Assembly: GCA_026415155.1 (NCBI GenBank)
Contig: JAOAHQ010000068.1
Coordinates: forward strand, 1 to 52,574
DNA from: Rhodocyclaceae bacterium
Lineage (GTDB): Bacteria > Pseudomonadota > Gammaproteobacteria > Burkholderiales > Rhodocyclaceae
Reading direction: 5' to 3'
DNA length: 52,574 bases
Shown here: piece by piece, positions 38,822 through 48,077 of the stretch
Position numbering within the stretch: the stretch's first letter is position 1
Layout of the letters: each line of letters begins with the position of its first letter
Made by a program: the position numbers and the translations under genes
Notes under the pieces: generated by a model
What the model was told of the DNA's origin: nothing
Database searches by the model: none
The model's input: only the letters and a program-made list of their open reading frames with translations

Positions 38822-38996
38822 AAGAAAGAATCAGGTCGGTCGTGGCGGCCGGAAGGCCGGAATGATAAGGCTTGCCGTCTTCCCAGCGCCGACTTTTTGC
38901 AGGACAGGGGTCGGAGCCGGTGCGACGTCAGCTTTTTTCGCCTCAACGCGTTGAACCCCGCAAAAGCAGACAAACAGGCAATCACAGCAAAAATCC
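38822..38996. promoter_or_regulatory. Divergent region between the ABC gene and cphA'
   Basis: This 175-base gap carries the promoters of both cyanophycin-locus arms by orientation. Visible content: the inverted repeat GGCCGGAAGGCCGG (38848-38861), a 23-bp dispersed repeat copy at 38874-38896, and an A-rich stretch before the cphA' ATG. No confident promoter hexamers. Confidence 0.4.
38874..38896 (+). repeat. 23-bp dispersed repeat, copy 10 (cphA' upstream region)
   Basis: GCCGTCTTCCC followed directly by AGCGCCGACTTT, one difference from consensus. It lies between divergent promoters, about 100 bases before the cphA' start. Confidence 0.85.
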
Positions 38997-41174
38997 ATGA
39001 AATCGATCGAATTCTTGAAGATCGTGCATTTGCGCGGTCCGAACATGTGGACGTATCGCCCCGTGCTCGAAGCCTGGATCGATATCGGCGAGCTGGAGGA
39101 GTACCCTTCCAACACGCTGCCGGGCTTCAACGAACGCCTCGTCCAATGGCTGCCGGGCTTGCAGTCCCACCGCTGCAGCTATGGCGAGGAGGGCGGCTTC
39201 CTCAAACGGCTGGAGGAGGGCACCTGGCCTGCCCACATCCTCGAGCACGTCACGCTCGAATTGCAAAACCAGGCCGGCATGCCTGGCGGCTTTGGCCGCG
39301 CGCGCAGCATGACCCAGGTGGGCCGTTACAAGGTCGTCGTGCGCGCCTGGCATCCCGAGGTGACGCGCGAGGCGCTCTATGCCGCGCGCGACCTCGTCAT
39401 GGCCGCGATCAATGACACGCCTTTCGACGTTGCCGGCACGATCAAGCGCCTGCACGCCTTGGCCGACCGCAAGATGCTCGGCCCCAGCACGGCCGCCATC
39501 GTCGAGGCGGCCGATGCCAAGCCGCGCCGCATTCCGCACATCCGCTTGAACGAGGGGAATCTCGTCCAGCTCGGCTACGGTTCGAAGAGCCGCCGCATCT
39601 GGACGGCCGAGACCGACCGCACGAGCGCGATCGCCGAGAGCATCGCCAGCGACAAGGATCTCACCAAGACGCTCTTGGCTGCCTGCGGCATTCCCGTGCC
39701 GGAAGGCCGCATGGTCGACAGCCCCGCCGATGCCTGGGAGGCGGCGCAAGAAATCGGGCTGCCCGTCGCGGTGAAGCCTTGCGATGCCAATCATGGCCGC
39801 GGCGTCTCGCTCGATCTCCGGGAGCGCGGCGAGATCGAGGCTGCCTTTGCCGTCGCCGAGCGCGAGGGCAGCGGCGTGATGGTCGAGCGCTATGTGCGCG
39901 GCGAAGAGCACCGTCTGCTCGTCGTCGCCGACCGGATGATCGCCGCCTGTAAGGGCGAGAGCATCTACATCACCGGCGATGGCCAGCAGACGGTCAAGCA
40001 GTTGATCGAGAGCCAGTTGAACACGGATCCGCGCCGCGGCGAGGAAGAAGAGTTTCCGCTCGAGACCATCGACTTCGACAAGGACGCGCTCGTCCAGCTC
40101 AATCTGCGCCGCCAGGGCTTTGGCGGCGACGACGTGCCGGCCGAAGGGCAAAAGCTCCTCGTCCAGCGCACCGGCACCTATGCGATCGACGTCACCGACG
40201 CGGTCCATCCCGAGACGGCGCGCTTAGCCTGCCTCGCCGCGAAGGTCGTCGGCTTGGATATCGCCGGCATCGACCTCGTGTGTGAAGACATCTCCCAGCC
40301 GCTTGCCGCCCAGCAGGGCGCCATCGTCGAAGTCAATGCCGGCCCGAGCCTCCTGATGCATTTGAAGCCCGCCATCGGCCAGCCGCGGCCGGTCGGAGAG
40401 GCGATCGTCGCGCATCTCTTCCCCGCGGGCGACGACGGGCGTATTCCCGTCGTCGGCATCACCGGCAGCCGCGATACGACCGCCGTGGCGCAGATCGTCG
40501 CACGTCTTTTACAGCTCTCCGGCCTGCGCACGGGGCTTGCCTGCGCGGCGGGCCTCTTCTTGGAGGGGCGGTGCGTCGAAGCGGGCGATTGCACCACCTG
40601 GGAGGCCGGCCAGCGCCTCCTTAAGAACCGCAACGTCGATGCCGCGGTGATCGAAAACCCCTTGCGCACGCTCGCCGCGGAGGGGCTTGCCTACGACCGC
40701 TGCCAGATCGGCATCATCACGGCGATCGACAAAGCCGCCTTGCTGCCCGAATACGAAATTTCGAACGAAGAGCTCCTCTTCAAGGTGTTTCGCACCCAGG
40801 TCGATGTCGTGCTGCCGGGCGGGGTGGCGGTGCTCAACGCCGACGATGAGACGGTTGCCGCGATGGCGGAGCTCTCCGATGGCGAGGTGATCTTCTTCAG
40901 CGCCGATGCCGCCATGCCGCGCATCGTCGAGCATCGCCGCAAGGGCGGGCGCGCCGTCGTCGTACGCGAGGACATGATCGTGCTCGCCGCCGCTTCGCTC
41001 GAAGCGCCGCTCGTCAAGCTTTCGCTCATTCCGCTGTTGTCGGAATCGCGGGAGCACTTGGCGGGCATTCTCGCCGCCATCGGCGCCGGCTGGGCACTGG
41101 GCCTTTCGCCCGAACTCCTGCGCGCCGGCATCGAAACCTATTCCCCCGAACCCGCTGCCGAGTCACTGGCGTAA
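38997..41174 (+). CDS. cphA': Cyanophycin synthetase-like protein with degenerate Mur-ligase P-loop (CphA')
   Basis: 725 residues. The N-terminal domain and ATP-grasp domain are intact (e.g. LVQLGYGSKSRRIWTAETDRTSAIAESIA, VERYVRGEEHRLLVV, GIVEVNAGPSL-like IVEVNAGPSLLMH). In the Mur-ligase-like domain the nucleotide loop, GTNGKTTT in the neighbour, is GSRDTTAV here (about 490-497), losing the Gly-Lys pair. The end is ~130 residues shorter than full CphA. Arginine or aspartate addition at this domain is therefore probably lost. CphA2-type enzymes with a dead Mur domain polymerise beta-Asp-Arg dipeptides; a similar or regulatory role is possible. cphA follows 6 bases later. Confidence 0.9.
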   Translation: MKSIEFLKIVHLRGPNMWTYRPVLEAWIDIGELEEYPSNTLPGFNERLVQWLPGLQSHRCSYGEEGGFLKRLEEGTWPAHILEHVTLELQNQAGMPGGFGRARSMTQVGRYKVVVRAWHPEVTREALYAARDLVMAAINDTPFDVAGTIKRLHALADRKMLGPSTAAIVEAADAKPRRIPHIRLNEGNLVQLGYGSKSRRIWTAETDRTSAIAESIASDKDLTKTLLAACGIPVPEGRMVDSPADAWEAAQEIGLPVAVKPCDANHGRGVSLDLRERGEIEAAFAVAEREGSGVMVERYVRGEEHRLLVVADRMIAACKGESIYITGDGQQTVKQLIESQLNTDPRRGEEEEFPLETIDFDKDALVQLNLRRQGFGGDDVPAEGQKLLVQRTGTYAIDVTDAVHPETARLACLAAKVVGLDIAGIDLVCEDISQPLAAQQGAIVEVNAGPSLLMHLKPAIGQPRPVGEAIVAHLFPAGDDGRIPVVGITGSRDTTAVAQIVARLLQLSGLRTGLACAAGLFLEGRCVEAGDCTTWEAGQRLLKNRNVDAAVIENPLRTLAAEGLAYDRCQIGIITAIDKAALLPEYEISNEELLFKVFRTQVDVVLPGGVAVLNADDETVAAMAELSDGEVIFFSADAAMPRIVEHRRKGGRAVVVREDMIVLAAASLEAPLVKLSLIPLLSESREHLAGILAAIGAGWALGLSPELLRAGIETYSPEPAAESLA

Positions 41175-41180
41175 GTCATC

Positions 41181-43757
41181 ATGGAAATCTCCCGCATCCG
41201 GGCCTTGCGCGGCCCTAATCTCTGGTCCCGCCACACCTCGATCCAGGCGCTCGTCCGCTGCGACGAGGATGAGCGCGCGATCAGCCGGCTACCCGGCTTC
41301 GAGGCGCGCATCCGCGCACGCTTTCCGCAGATCGGCGCGATGCGGCCGATCGGTTACGAAGGCGAGATCTCGCTGGCTCACGCGCTGCAGTTCGCTGCGC
41401 TCAATTTGCAGGCGCAGGCCGGCTGTCCGGTGACTTTCAGCCGCACGGCGGCAACCAACGAGCCTGGCCTTTATCAAGTCGTCGTCGAATACAGCGAAGA
41501 GGCGGTCGGCCGCCGCGCGCTGGAGCTGGCCGAAGCGCTGTGTCTTGCTGCAAAGAACGATGCGCCTTTCGACCTCGACGCGGCCTTGAAGGAATTGCGC
41601 GAGCTCGACGAGGACGAGCGCTTGGGCCCCTCGACCGGTTCGATCGTCAAGGCCGCGCTCGCGCGCGAGATCCCATACCGGCGGCTTACCCGCGGCAGCC
41701 TCGTGCAGTTCGGCTGGGGCGCGAAACAGCGGCGCATCCAGGCCGCCGAAATCGATGCCACCTCGGCGATCGCCGAATCGATCGCCCAGGACAAGGAGCT
41801 CACCAAGGAATTGCTGCGCGCCGCCGGCGTGCCGGTGCCCGTCGGCCGGGTCGTCGATAACGTCGAGGATGGCTGGAAAGCTGCGCTCGAGATCGGCCTG
41901 CCGGTCGTCACCAAGCCCTATGACGGCAACCAAGGGAAGGGCGTGACGGTCAATATCGTCAATCGCGACCACTTCGAGATCGTCTTCGCCGTCGCACAGG
42001 AATACAGCAAACATGTCATGGTCGAGAAGTTCATCACCGGACACGACTTTCGCCTGCTCGTGGTCGGCGACAAGCTCGTCGCCGCCGCGCGGCGCGATCC
42101 ACCACATGTGATCGGCGATGGCGTGCATACGGTGCGCGAGCTCGTCGACATCGTCAATAGCGACCCGCGCCGCGGCGAGGGGCATGCCACTTCGCTGACC
42201 AAGATTCGTTTCGACGAAATCGCCCATGCGCGCCTGGCGGTACAAGGCTATACGGCCGATTCGGTGCTGCCCAAGGGGGCTCGGGCGGTGCTCAGGAACA
42301 ACGCCAATCTCTCGACCGGCGGCACGGCAACCGACGTCACCGATGATGTGCATCCGGCCGTGGCGGCACGCGCGATCGCCGCGGCGAAGATGGTCGGCCT
42401 CGACATCGCCGGCGTCGATGTCGTCTGCGAAAACATCGACCGCCCGCTCGAGGAGCAAGGCGGCGGCATCGTCGAGGTCAATGCCGCCCCGGGGCTGCGC
42501 ATGCATCTCGATCCTTCCTACGGCAAGGGCCGCGACGTCGGCAGCGCGATCATCGACCTGTTGTTTCCGCCCGGCGAAAACGGGCGCATTCCCGTGGTCG
42601 CCGTCTCGGGCACGAACGGCAAGACGACGACGGTGCGGCTCATCGCCCACATCCTTGCCCAGACGGGCAAGCGCATCGGCATGACGCTCACCGACGGCGT
42701 CTGGGCCAATGGCCGTTGCATCGATACTGGCGATTGCAGCGGGCCGAAGAGCGCCAGGAACGTCCTGCTCCATCCCGAGGTCGACGCCGCGGTCTTCGAA
42801 GTCGCGCGCGGCGGCATCCTGCGCGAGGGGCTCGGCTTCGATCGCTGCGACGTCGCCGTCGTCACCAACCTCGGCGAGGGCGACCACCTCGGCCTCAATT
42901 ACATCACCACCGTCGAGGAGCTCGCCGTCGTCAAGCGCGTCATCGTGCAAAACGTCGCCCCGCAGGGCACGGCGGTCCTGAACGCGGCCGATCCCCATGT
43001 CGCAAAGATGGCCAGCGCTTGCCCGGGTCAGGTGATCTATTTCGCCGCCGATCCGCACCTGCCCGTGATGATGACGCATCGCGCTCAAGGCAAGCGCGTC
43101 GTCTTCCGCGAGGAGAATGCCATTGTCTGCGCCGAGGGCACGCTTATCGAACGCATCGAGCTTTCCGACATTCCGCTCACGATGAAGGGGACGATCGGCT
43201 TTCAGGTTCAAAACGCGATGGCGGCGATCGCCGCGGCCTGGGCGCTCGGGATCGATTGGAACACGATCCGCGTGGCACTCGCGAGCTTCACGAGCGATGC
43301 CGGCACGGCGCCGGGGCGCTTCAATTTCTTCGATTACCGGGGCGCGACGCTGATCGCCGACTATGGTCACAACCCCGATGCAATGCAGGCGCTCGTCGAG
43401 GCCGTCGAGGCCTTGCCAGCCAAACGCCGCTGGGTCGTCATCAGCGCGGCGGGCGACCGGCGCGACGAAGACATCATCCAGCAGACGCGCATCCTCGGCG
43501 CCGCCTTCGACGGCGCGATTCTTTACCAGGATGCCTGCCAGCGCGGCCGCGCCGACGGCGAGGTGCTGGCGCTCTTGCGCCGCGGCCTCGAGGGCGCTAC
43601 GCGCACGCGCGCAATCGAAGAGATCCGCGGTGAATTCCTCGCCATCGACACGGCGCTCGCCAAGCTCGAGCCGGGCGACTTGTGCCTGATCCTCGTCGAT
43701 CAGGTGGAGGAGGCGCTCGCGCACATCAAGCGGCGCATCGAGGAGGCGCGAGGCTAA
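41181..43757 (+). CDS. cphA: Cyanophycin synthetase
   Basis: 858 residues, full length. The N-terminal primer-binding domain is followed by ATP-grasp (about 200-470; LVQFGWGAKQRRIQAAEIDATSAIAESIA, KPYDGNQGKGVTV, GIVEVNAAPGLRMHL), which adds aspartate to the backbone, and a Mur-ligase-like domain (about 470-858), which adds arginine to the side chain. Its P-loop SGTNGKTTT (Lys481) is intact, with DYGHNPDAMQALVE near the C-terminus. The product is multi-L-arginyl-poly-L-aspartate, a nitrogen store. Paired with the degenerate paralogue upstream in one operon. Confidence 0.95.
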   Translation: MEISRIRALRGPNLWSRHTSIQALVRCDEDERAISRLPGFEARIRARFPQIGAMRPIGYEGEISLAHALQFAALNLQAQAGCPVTFSRTAATNEPGLYQVVVEYSEEAVGRRALELAEALCLAAKNDAPFDLDAALKELRELDEDERLGPSTGSIVKAALAREIPYRRLTRGSLVQFGWGAKQRRIQAAEIDATSAIAESIAQDKELTKELLRAAGVPVPVGRVVDNVEDGWKAALEIGLPVVTKPYDGNQGKGVTVNIVNRDHFEIVFAVAQEYSKHVMVEKFITGHDFRLLVVGDKLVAAARRDPPHVIGDGVHTVRELVDIVNSDPRRGEGHATSLTKIRFDEIAHARLAVQGYTADSVLPKGARAVLRNNANLSTGGTATDVTDDVHPAVAARAIAAAKMVGLDIAGVDVVCENIDRPLEEQGGGIVEVNAAPGLRMHLDPSYGKGRDVGSAIIDLLFPPGENGRIPVVAVSGTNGKTTTVRLIAHILAQTGKRIGMTLTDGVWANGRCIDTGDCSGPKSARNVLLHPEVDAAVFEVARGGILREGLGFDRCDVAVVTNLGEGDHLGLNYITTVEELAVVKRVIVQNVAPQGTAVLNAADPHVAKMASACPGQVIYFAADPHLPVMMTHRAQGKRVVFREENAIVCAEGTLIERIELSDIPLTMKGTIGFQVQNAMAAIAAAWALGIDWNTIRVALASFTSDAGTAPGRFNFFDYRGATLIADYGHNPDAMQALVEAVEALPAKRRWVVISAAGDRRDEDIIQQTRILGAAFDGAILYQDACQRGRADGEVLALLRRGLEGATRTRAIEEIRGEFLAIDTALAKLEPGDLCLILVDQVEEALAHIKRRIEEARG

Positions 43758-43780
43758 AAACTCGGCGCTGGCGGGACGGC
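43758..43780 (-). repeat. 23-bp dispersed repeat, copy 11 (at the cphA stop)
   Basis: Minus strand GCCGTCCCGCC followed directly by AGCGCCGAGTTT, consensus match. It begins on the base after the cphA TAA. Confidence 0.9.
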
Positions 43781-43830
43781 CTGCTGGCGCCGGCCATGCC
43801 AATTGCACACGAAGGGGGCGTGTGGGAGAA

Positions 43831-43861
43831 TGGGGCCATCGTTTTTTCGATAGCAGCCCCA
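43831..43861. other. Imperfect hairpin before the coiled-coil gene
   Basis: GGGGC and GCCCC enclose ATCG-TTTTTT-CGAT, giving a broken stem ending just before the ATG at 43863. It could be a weak terminator for cphA or a translational brake on the next gene. The rest of the 105-base gap shows only the repeat copy. Confidence 0.35.
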
Positions 43862-43862
43862 G

Positions 43863-44591
43863 ATGACCGCCGCCACCGCAGAAAAGAGCACGAGCACGCC
43901 CGCCGATGACGCCTTGCCGGCAGAGATGGAGCGTTATCGCATCACGAGCTTCGCCGACATCGTGCGGGCGCTGAAGGCTCATCCCGACTGGCTCGAGCAG
44001 CTGCGCGAACTGATCCTGACCACCGAGCTCATCGAATTGCCCCGCAAGTTCGAGGAGCTCCTGCGCCGCGTCGAGAAGATCGAAGCCGACGTCGAAGTCC
44101 TCAAGCAAGACGTCGAAATCATCAAGCAGGATGTCGCGATCCTCAAGCAGGACATGGCTTATCTCAAAGGCGAATTCGGCCGCTTCAAGGGCAGTGATTT
44201 CGAGCGCCGCGTGCGCGAGCGCTTCGCCGCTTACTTTGGCGCGATCTTGAAGCGCGGCCGGCTTGTGAGCCAAGAGCAGTTGATGGCCCTGGTCGACGAT
44301 GCTGAGGAGGCGGGCCGGTTGTCGGCCGAGGAGCGCCAGCAGGCTTTCCTGATCGATGCCTTGGTCGAGGGACAGATTCGCCGCAGCAACAAGCCCGTCG
44401 TGCTGGCGATCGAAGTGAGCGTCACGGCCTATCCAGAGGATCTCGAGCGCGCCAGCCGGCGCGCCGCCGTGCTCGCCAAGGTGTTTGGCAAGGAAGTGAT
44501 TCCCACCGTCGTGGCCGCCCAGGCCGAGGCAAGCCTCGAAGCCACCGCGCAAGAGGCGGGCATTCTGTTGATCCTCAAGGATCTCGACTAG
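43863..44591 (+). CDS. Coiled-coil protein with a restriction-endonuclease-like C-terminal domain (DUF3782-like)
   Basis: 242 residues. A helical N-terminus (RALKAHPDWLEQLRELILTTELIELPRKFEELLRRVEKI) leads into a heptad coiled coil (about 70-110, VEVLKQD-type units). The C-terminal half (about 115-242) contains GSDFERRVRERFAAYFG and KPVVLAIEVSVTAYPEDLERASRRAAVL with a final LLILKDLD. This resembles PD-(D/E)XK-fold proteins of the DUF3782 kind, but the usual E-x-K reads EVS, so nuclease activity is doubtful. No partner is obvious; it stands between cphA and glgP. Confidence 0.6.
   Translation: MTAATAEKSTSTPADDALPAEMERYRITSFADIVRALKAHPDWLEQLRELILTTELIELPRKFEELLRRVEKIEADVEVLKQDVEIIKQDVAILKQDMAYLKGEFGRFKGSDFERRVRERFAAYFGAILKRGRLVSQEQLMALVDDAEEAGRLSAEERQQAFLIDALVEGQIRRSNKPVVLAIEVSVTAYPEDLERASRRAAVLAKVFGKEVIPTVVAAQAEASLEATAQEAGILLILKDLD
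44091..44174 (+). repeat. Tandem 21-bp (seven-codon) repeats encoding a coiled coil
   Basis: Four in-frame units at 44091, 44112, 44133 and 44154, read as VEVLKQD, VEIIKQD, VAILKQD and MAYLKGE. Units are diverged at silent and some coding positions, indicating duplication of a heptad within the coiled-coil gene. Confidence 0.8.
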
Positions 44592-44672
44592 GCCCGCGTA
44601 TCGGCTGCTGCACCGCAGTTTTGCCCGCCGAGGCGCTTGAGGCACAATCGCCGCTTCCAAAGGGAGGAGGCG

Positions 44673-47162
44673 ATGGCCAAGAAAAATACGGGCGAGCGCG
44701 ACGCGAGGCGCGAACACGTGCGCACCGGCCTTTCAGAAGAATCGATCCGGCTTGCGTTTCTCGACAATCTCTTCTACGTGCAGGGGCGCTTTCTCGAAGT
44801 CGCCTCCGAGAACGACCAATACCAGGCGCTCGCCTACACGATCCGCGACCGCCTCTTGCACCGCTGGGTGGCCACCGTGCGCACCTATCAGCAGACCAAT
44901 CCGCGCACGGTCTGTTATCTCTCCGCCGAATACCTGCCTGGCCCTTACACGGCCAACAATCTGCTCAATCTTGGCATCACCGAGACGACGCGGAGAGCGC
45001 TCGCCCGCCTGGGGCTCGACCTCGACCGCTTGATCGAGCACGAGGAAGAGCCCGGCTTGGGCAATGGCGGCCTGGGGCGCCTCGCCGCCTGCTTCATGGA
45101 TTCGCTCGCGACGTTGGAAATCCCGGCCATCGGCTATGGCATCCGTTACGAGTTCGGTATCTTCAACCAGCGCATCGAAAATGGCGAACAGATCGAGACC
45201 ACCGACAACTGGCTGCGCTATGGCAATCCGTGGGAGGTGCGCCGGCCCCATGTCGCCTACGATGTCATGCTCGGCGGCCACACCGAGTTCTACCGTGACG
45301 AGGCTGGCGCCTTGCGCGTGCGCTGGCATCCAGCCGAGACCTTCCGCGGTGTGGCGATCGACACGCCGATCCTCGGTCATGGCGTCAATACCGTGAATCT
45401 GTTGCGGCTGTGGAGCGCCGAGGCCGCCGAGGGCTTCGACTTTCATGCCTTCAACCAGGGCGACTATTACGGCGCGGTGGTGCGCGAGGTGCGCTCGGAG
45501 ACGATCAGCAAGGTGCTCTATCCGAACGATGAGCCAGAGATCGGCAAACGGCTGCGCCTTCTGCAGCAGCATTTCTTCGTCACCTGCTCGCTGCAGGACA
45601 TGCTGCGCATCTTCAAGAGCACTGGCATGCCGATCGAGCGCTTCCACGAGAAATTCGTCGTGCAGCTCAATGACACCCACCCGGCCATCGCGGTCGCCGA
45701 GCTGATGCGCCTGTTGGTCGACCGCGAGCATCTGCCCTGGGAGACGGCCTGGGAAATCACGCGCCGCACCTTCGCCTATACCAACCACACGCTCTTGCCC
45801 GAGGCGCTCGAGAAGTGGCCGATTCCGCTCTTTCAGAGCCTCCTGCCGCGCCATCTCGAGATCATCTATGAGATCAATGCGCGCCACCTCGACGAGGTGC
45901 GCATGCGCTTTCCCTTTGATGAGGGACGCGTGCAACGCTTGTCGATCATCGACGAGAGCGGGCCGCGCTATGTGCGCATGGCGCATCTTGCCTGCGTGGG
46001 CAGCTTCGCGATCAACGGTGTCGCCGAGCTGCACTCGCGGCTTCTCAAGGAGACCGTGCTGCGCGACTTTTACGAGCTCTGGCCCGAGAAGTTCCAGAAC
46101 AAGACCAATGGCGTCACGCCGCGCCGCTTCATGATGCTTGCCAATCCGGGGCTGGCACGGCTTCTTAACGAGACCATCGATGCCGCCTGGGAAAACGATC
46201 TGGAAAAACTACGCGCCCTCGAACCCTTCGCCGAGGACGCGGCCTTCCAAGAGCGCTGGCGCGCCATCAAGCGCGAGCGCAAGGCGGCGCTCGCCCAGCT
46301 GATCCGCGCGCGCTGCGGCGTGACGCTCGATCCGGCAAGCCTCTTCGACGTGCAGGCGAAGCGCATCCACGAATACAAGCGTCAGCACTTGAACGTCCTG
46401 CACATCGTCACGCTCTACAACCGCCTCAAATGCAACCCTGCGCTCGATCTGGTGCCGCGCAGCTTCATCTTTGGCGGCAAGGCGGCGCCGGGCTACCGCA
46501 TGGCCAAGCTGATCATCCGCCTCATCAACGCCGTCGGCGAAGTCATCAATCGCGACCCCGATGTCGCCGGCCGGCTCAAGGTCGCCTTCTTGCCGAATTT
46601 CAGCGTCAAGCTCGGCCACGCCCTCTATCCGGCGGCCGATCTCTCCGAGCAGATTTCCACCGCGGGCAAGGAAGCCTCGGGCACCGGCAACATGAAGTTC
46701 TCGATGAACGGGGCGCTCACCATCGGCACGCTCGATGGCGCCAACATCGAGATTCGCGAAGAGGTCGGGGCCGAAAACTTCTTCCTCTTCGGCCTCACCG
46801 CCGAGGAGGTAGCGCGCATGCAAGCGGCGGGCTACCGGCCGCGCGACTTCTACGAGCGCGATCTCGAGCTCAAAGGGGCGCTCGACCTGATCGGCTCCGG
46901 GCTGTTCTCGCATGGCGACCGCAGCGTTTTTGCGCCGCTCATCGACAATCTGCTCAACAGCGATCCTTACTTCGTGCTCGCCGATTACGCGGCCTATGTT
47001 GCCTGCCAGGAGGGAGTAAGCGCCGCCTGGCGCGATACCCAGCGCTGGACGAAGATGTCGATCCTCAATGTCGCGCGCATTGGCAAGTTCTCCTCCGATC
47101 GCACGATTCGCGAATACTGCCGCGACATCTGGAAGGTCGGGCCGGCACCGGTGGCGCTGTAA
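44673..47162 (+). CDS. glgP: Glycogen / alpha-glucan phosphorylase
   Basis: 829 residues from ATG 44673, set by a near-perfect Shine-Dalgarno AGGGAGGAGG; the frame is open 36 bases further upstream. GT35 family: YLSAEYLPG, GNGGLGRLAACFMDSLATL, QLNDTHPAIAVAELMRLL, NKTNGVTPRRF, and the PLP-lysine region EASGTGNMKFSMNGALTIGT (Lys ~675). It releases glucose-1-phosphate from glycogen and works with GlgX and MalQ encoded 20 kb away. Converges on rdgC with a 12-base gap and no visible terminator. Confidence 0.96.
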   Translation: MAKKNTGERDARREHVRTGLSEESIRLAFLDNLFYVQGRFLEVASENDQYQALAYTIRDRLLHRWVATVRTYQQTNPRTVCYLSAEYLPGPYTANNLLNLGITETTRRALARLGLDLDRLIEHEEEPGLGNGGLGRLAACFMDSLATLEIPAIGYGIRYEFGIFNQRIENGEQIETTDNWLRYGNPWEVRRPHVAYDVMLGGHTEFYRDEAGALRVRWHPAETFRGVAIDTPILGHGVNTVNLLRLWSAEAAEGFDFHAFNQGDYYGAVVREVRSETISKVLYPNDEPEIGKRLRLLQQHFFVTCSLQDMLRIFKSTGMPIERFHEKFVVQLNDTHPAIAVAELMRLLVDREHLPWETAWEITRRTFAYTNHTLLPEALEKWPIPLFQSLLPRHLEIIYEINARHLDEVRMRFPFDEGRVQRLSIIDESGPRYVRMAHLACVGSFAINGVAELHSRLLKETVLRDFYELWPEKFQNKTNGVTPRRFMMLANPGLARLLNETIDAAWENDLEKLRALEPFAEDAAFQERWRAIKRERKAALAQLIRARCGVTLDPASLFDVQAKRIHEYKRQHLNVLHIVTLYNRLKCNPALDLVPRSFIFGGKAAPGYRMAKLIIRLINAVGEVINRDPDVAGRLKVAFLPNFSVKLGHALYPAADLSEQISTAGKEASGTGNMKFSMNGALTIGTLDGANIEIREEVGAENFFLFGLTAEEVARMQAAGYRPRDFYERDLELKGALDLIGSGLFSHGDRSVFAPLIDNLLNSDPYFVLADYAAYVACQEGVSAAWRDTQRWTKMSILNVARIGKFSSDRTIREYCRDIWKVGPAPVAL

Positions 47163-47174
47163 GGCTGCCGCCGC

Positions 47175-48077
47175 TCACTGCGGCTTGACTTCCCCGCCTA
47201 AGGCGAGGAGCAGATCGTCGAAGAGGCGCGCGAGCTCGCCGGCCATCAGCGCGAAATCGGCATCGAACTGCTCTTCGGCATTAACGGCGTCTTGGCCGCT
47301 TTGCTCGCGCAGCACGTCGAGAAAGGCGAGCCGCTTGAGGTGAAGCTTGTCGTTGAGCACGAAGGCGATCTTGTCGTTCCAGGTGAGCCCCAGCTGGGTG
47401 ACGATCTTGCCGGCGGCGATATGGGCGGCGACCTCGGGGCCGTGGATGTCATGTCGCACATAGCGGATCGCCGACTGCGCCTCGCTCGCGGCGCGCAATT
47501 CGAGCACATCGTCGAGGGCGAAACCAGCCGGCGCTTCGCCTTCGGCCGCCCAGGCGGTCATCGCCGAGACAGGCGATCGCTGCGTCTCCAATGGGCGCGG
47601 CGCCAGCTCATCGAGGGTCGCTGCCCAAACTTCCAGGAATTCTTCGGCGCGTGCATCGGAACCGGCATCGATGACGAGCCAGCCATGGACCGGGTCGAGC
47701 CAGGCCCAGGTCGTGCGGCGCTGGGTGAAGGCCTTGGGCAGGAGCTCTTCGGCCACACGCTCGGTGAGCTCGCGCATTTCCTTGCGGCTGAGTTTGCGCC
47801 CCTGTTCGGCTTCCAATGCGGTGGCGCGCTCTTGCGCGGTTTGGCGGATCACGCTCGCCGGCAAAAGCTTTTGTTCCACGCCGAGCGCGAGCAGCCACTG
47901 GCGCTCGACGGCATGGACGAACGCGCCTTCGGCGCGCGGATACACCCAGCCGCGGCTCACCATCTCGAAGCTGCCGCAGCGGGCGAGCGGGCGTTTGGCA
48001 AGGGATGCCTCAAGCCAGCCGGCATCGAGCGGGCGGGGAGGGCGAAGGCGATAGAGGCGCAGATTGCGAAACCACAT
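47175..48077 (-). CDS. rdgC: Recombination-associated protein RdgC
   Basis: 300 residues from ATG 48077 (MWFRNLRLYRL, the conserved family start); the open frame continues upstream to 48158 through a dispersed repeat copy but without similarity. RdgC forms a ring-shaped dimer that binds double-stranded DNA and restrains RecA. Further family-like text: LARCGSFEMVSRGWVYPR, LPASVIRQTAQERATALEAEQGRKLSRKE, and the long C-terminal half with LTWNDKIAFVLNDKLHLKRLAFLDV. Divergent from ppdK. Confidence 0.93.
   Translation of the reverse strand: MWFRNLRLYRLRPPRPLDAGWLEASLAKRPLARCGSFEMVSRGWVYPRAEGAFVHAVERQWLLALGVEQKLLPASVIRQTAQERATALEAEQGRKLSRKEMRELTERVAEELLPKAFTQRRTTWAWLDPVHGWLVIDAGSDARAEEFLEVWAATLDELAPRPLETQRSPVSAMTAWAAEGEAPAGFALDDVLELRAASEAQSAIRYVRHDIHGPEVAAHIAAGKIVTQLGLTWNDKIAFVLNDKLHLKRLAFLDVLREQSGQDAVNAEEQFDADFALMAGELARLFDDLLLALGGEVKPQ

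Noticed and set aside
41289-44717. A 1142-codon open frame antisense to cphA and the next gene
   Set aside because: It spans two confident plus-strand genes with no recognisable domain; a composition artefact.
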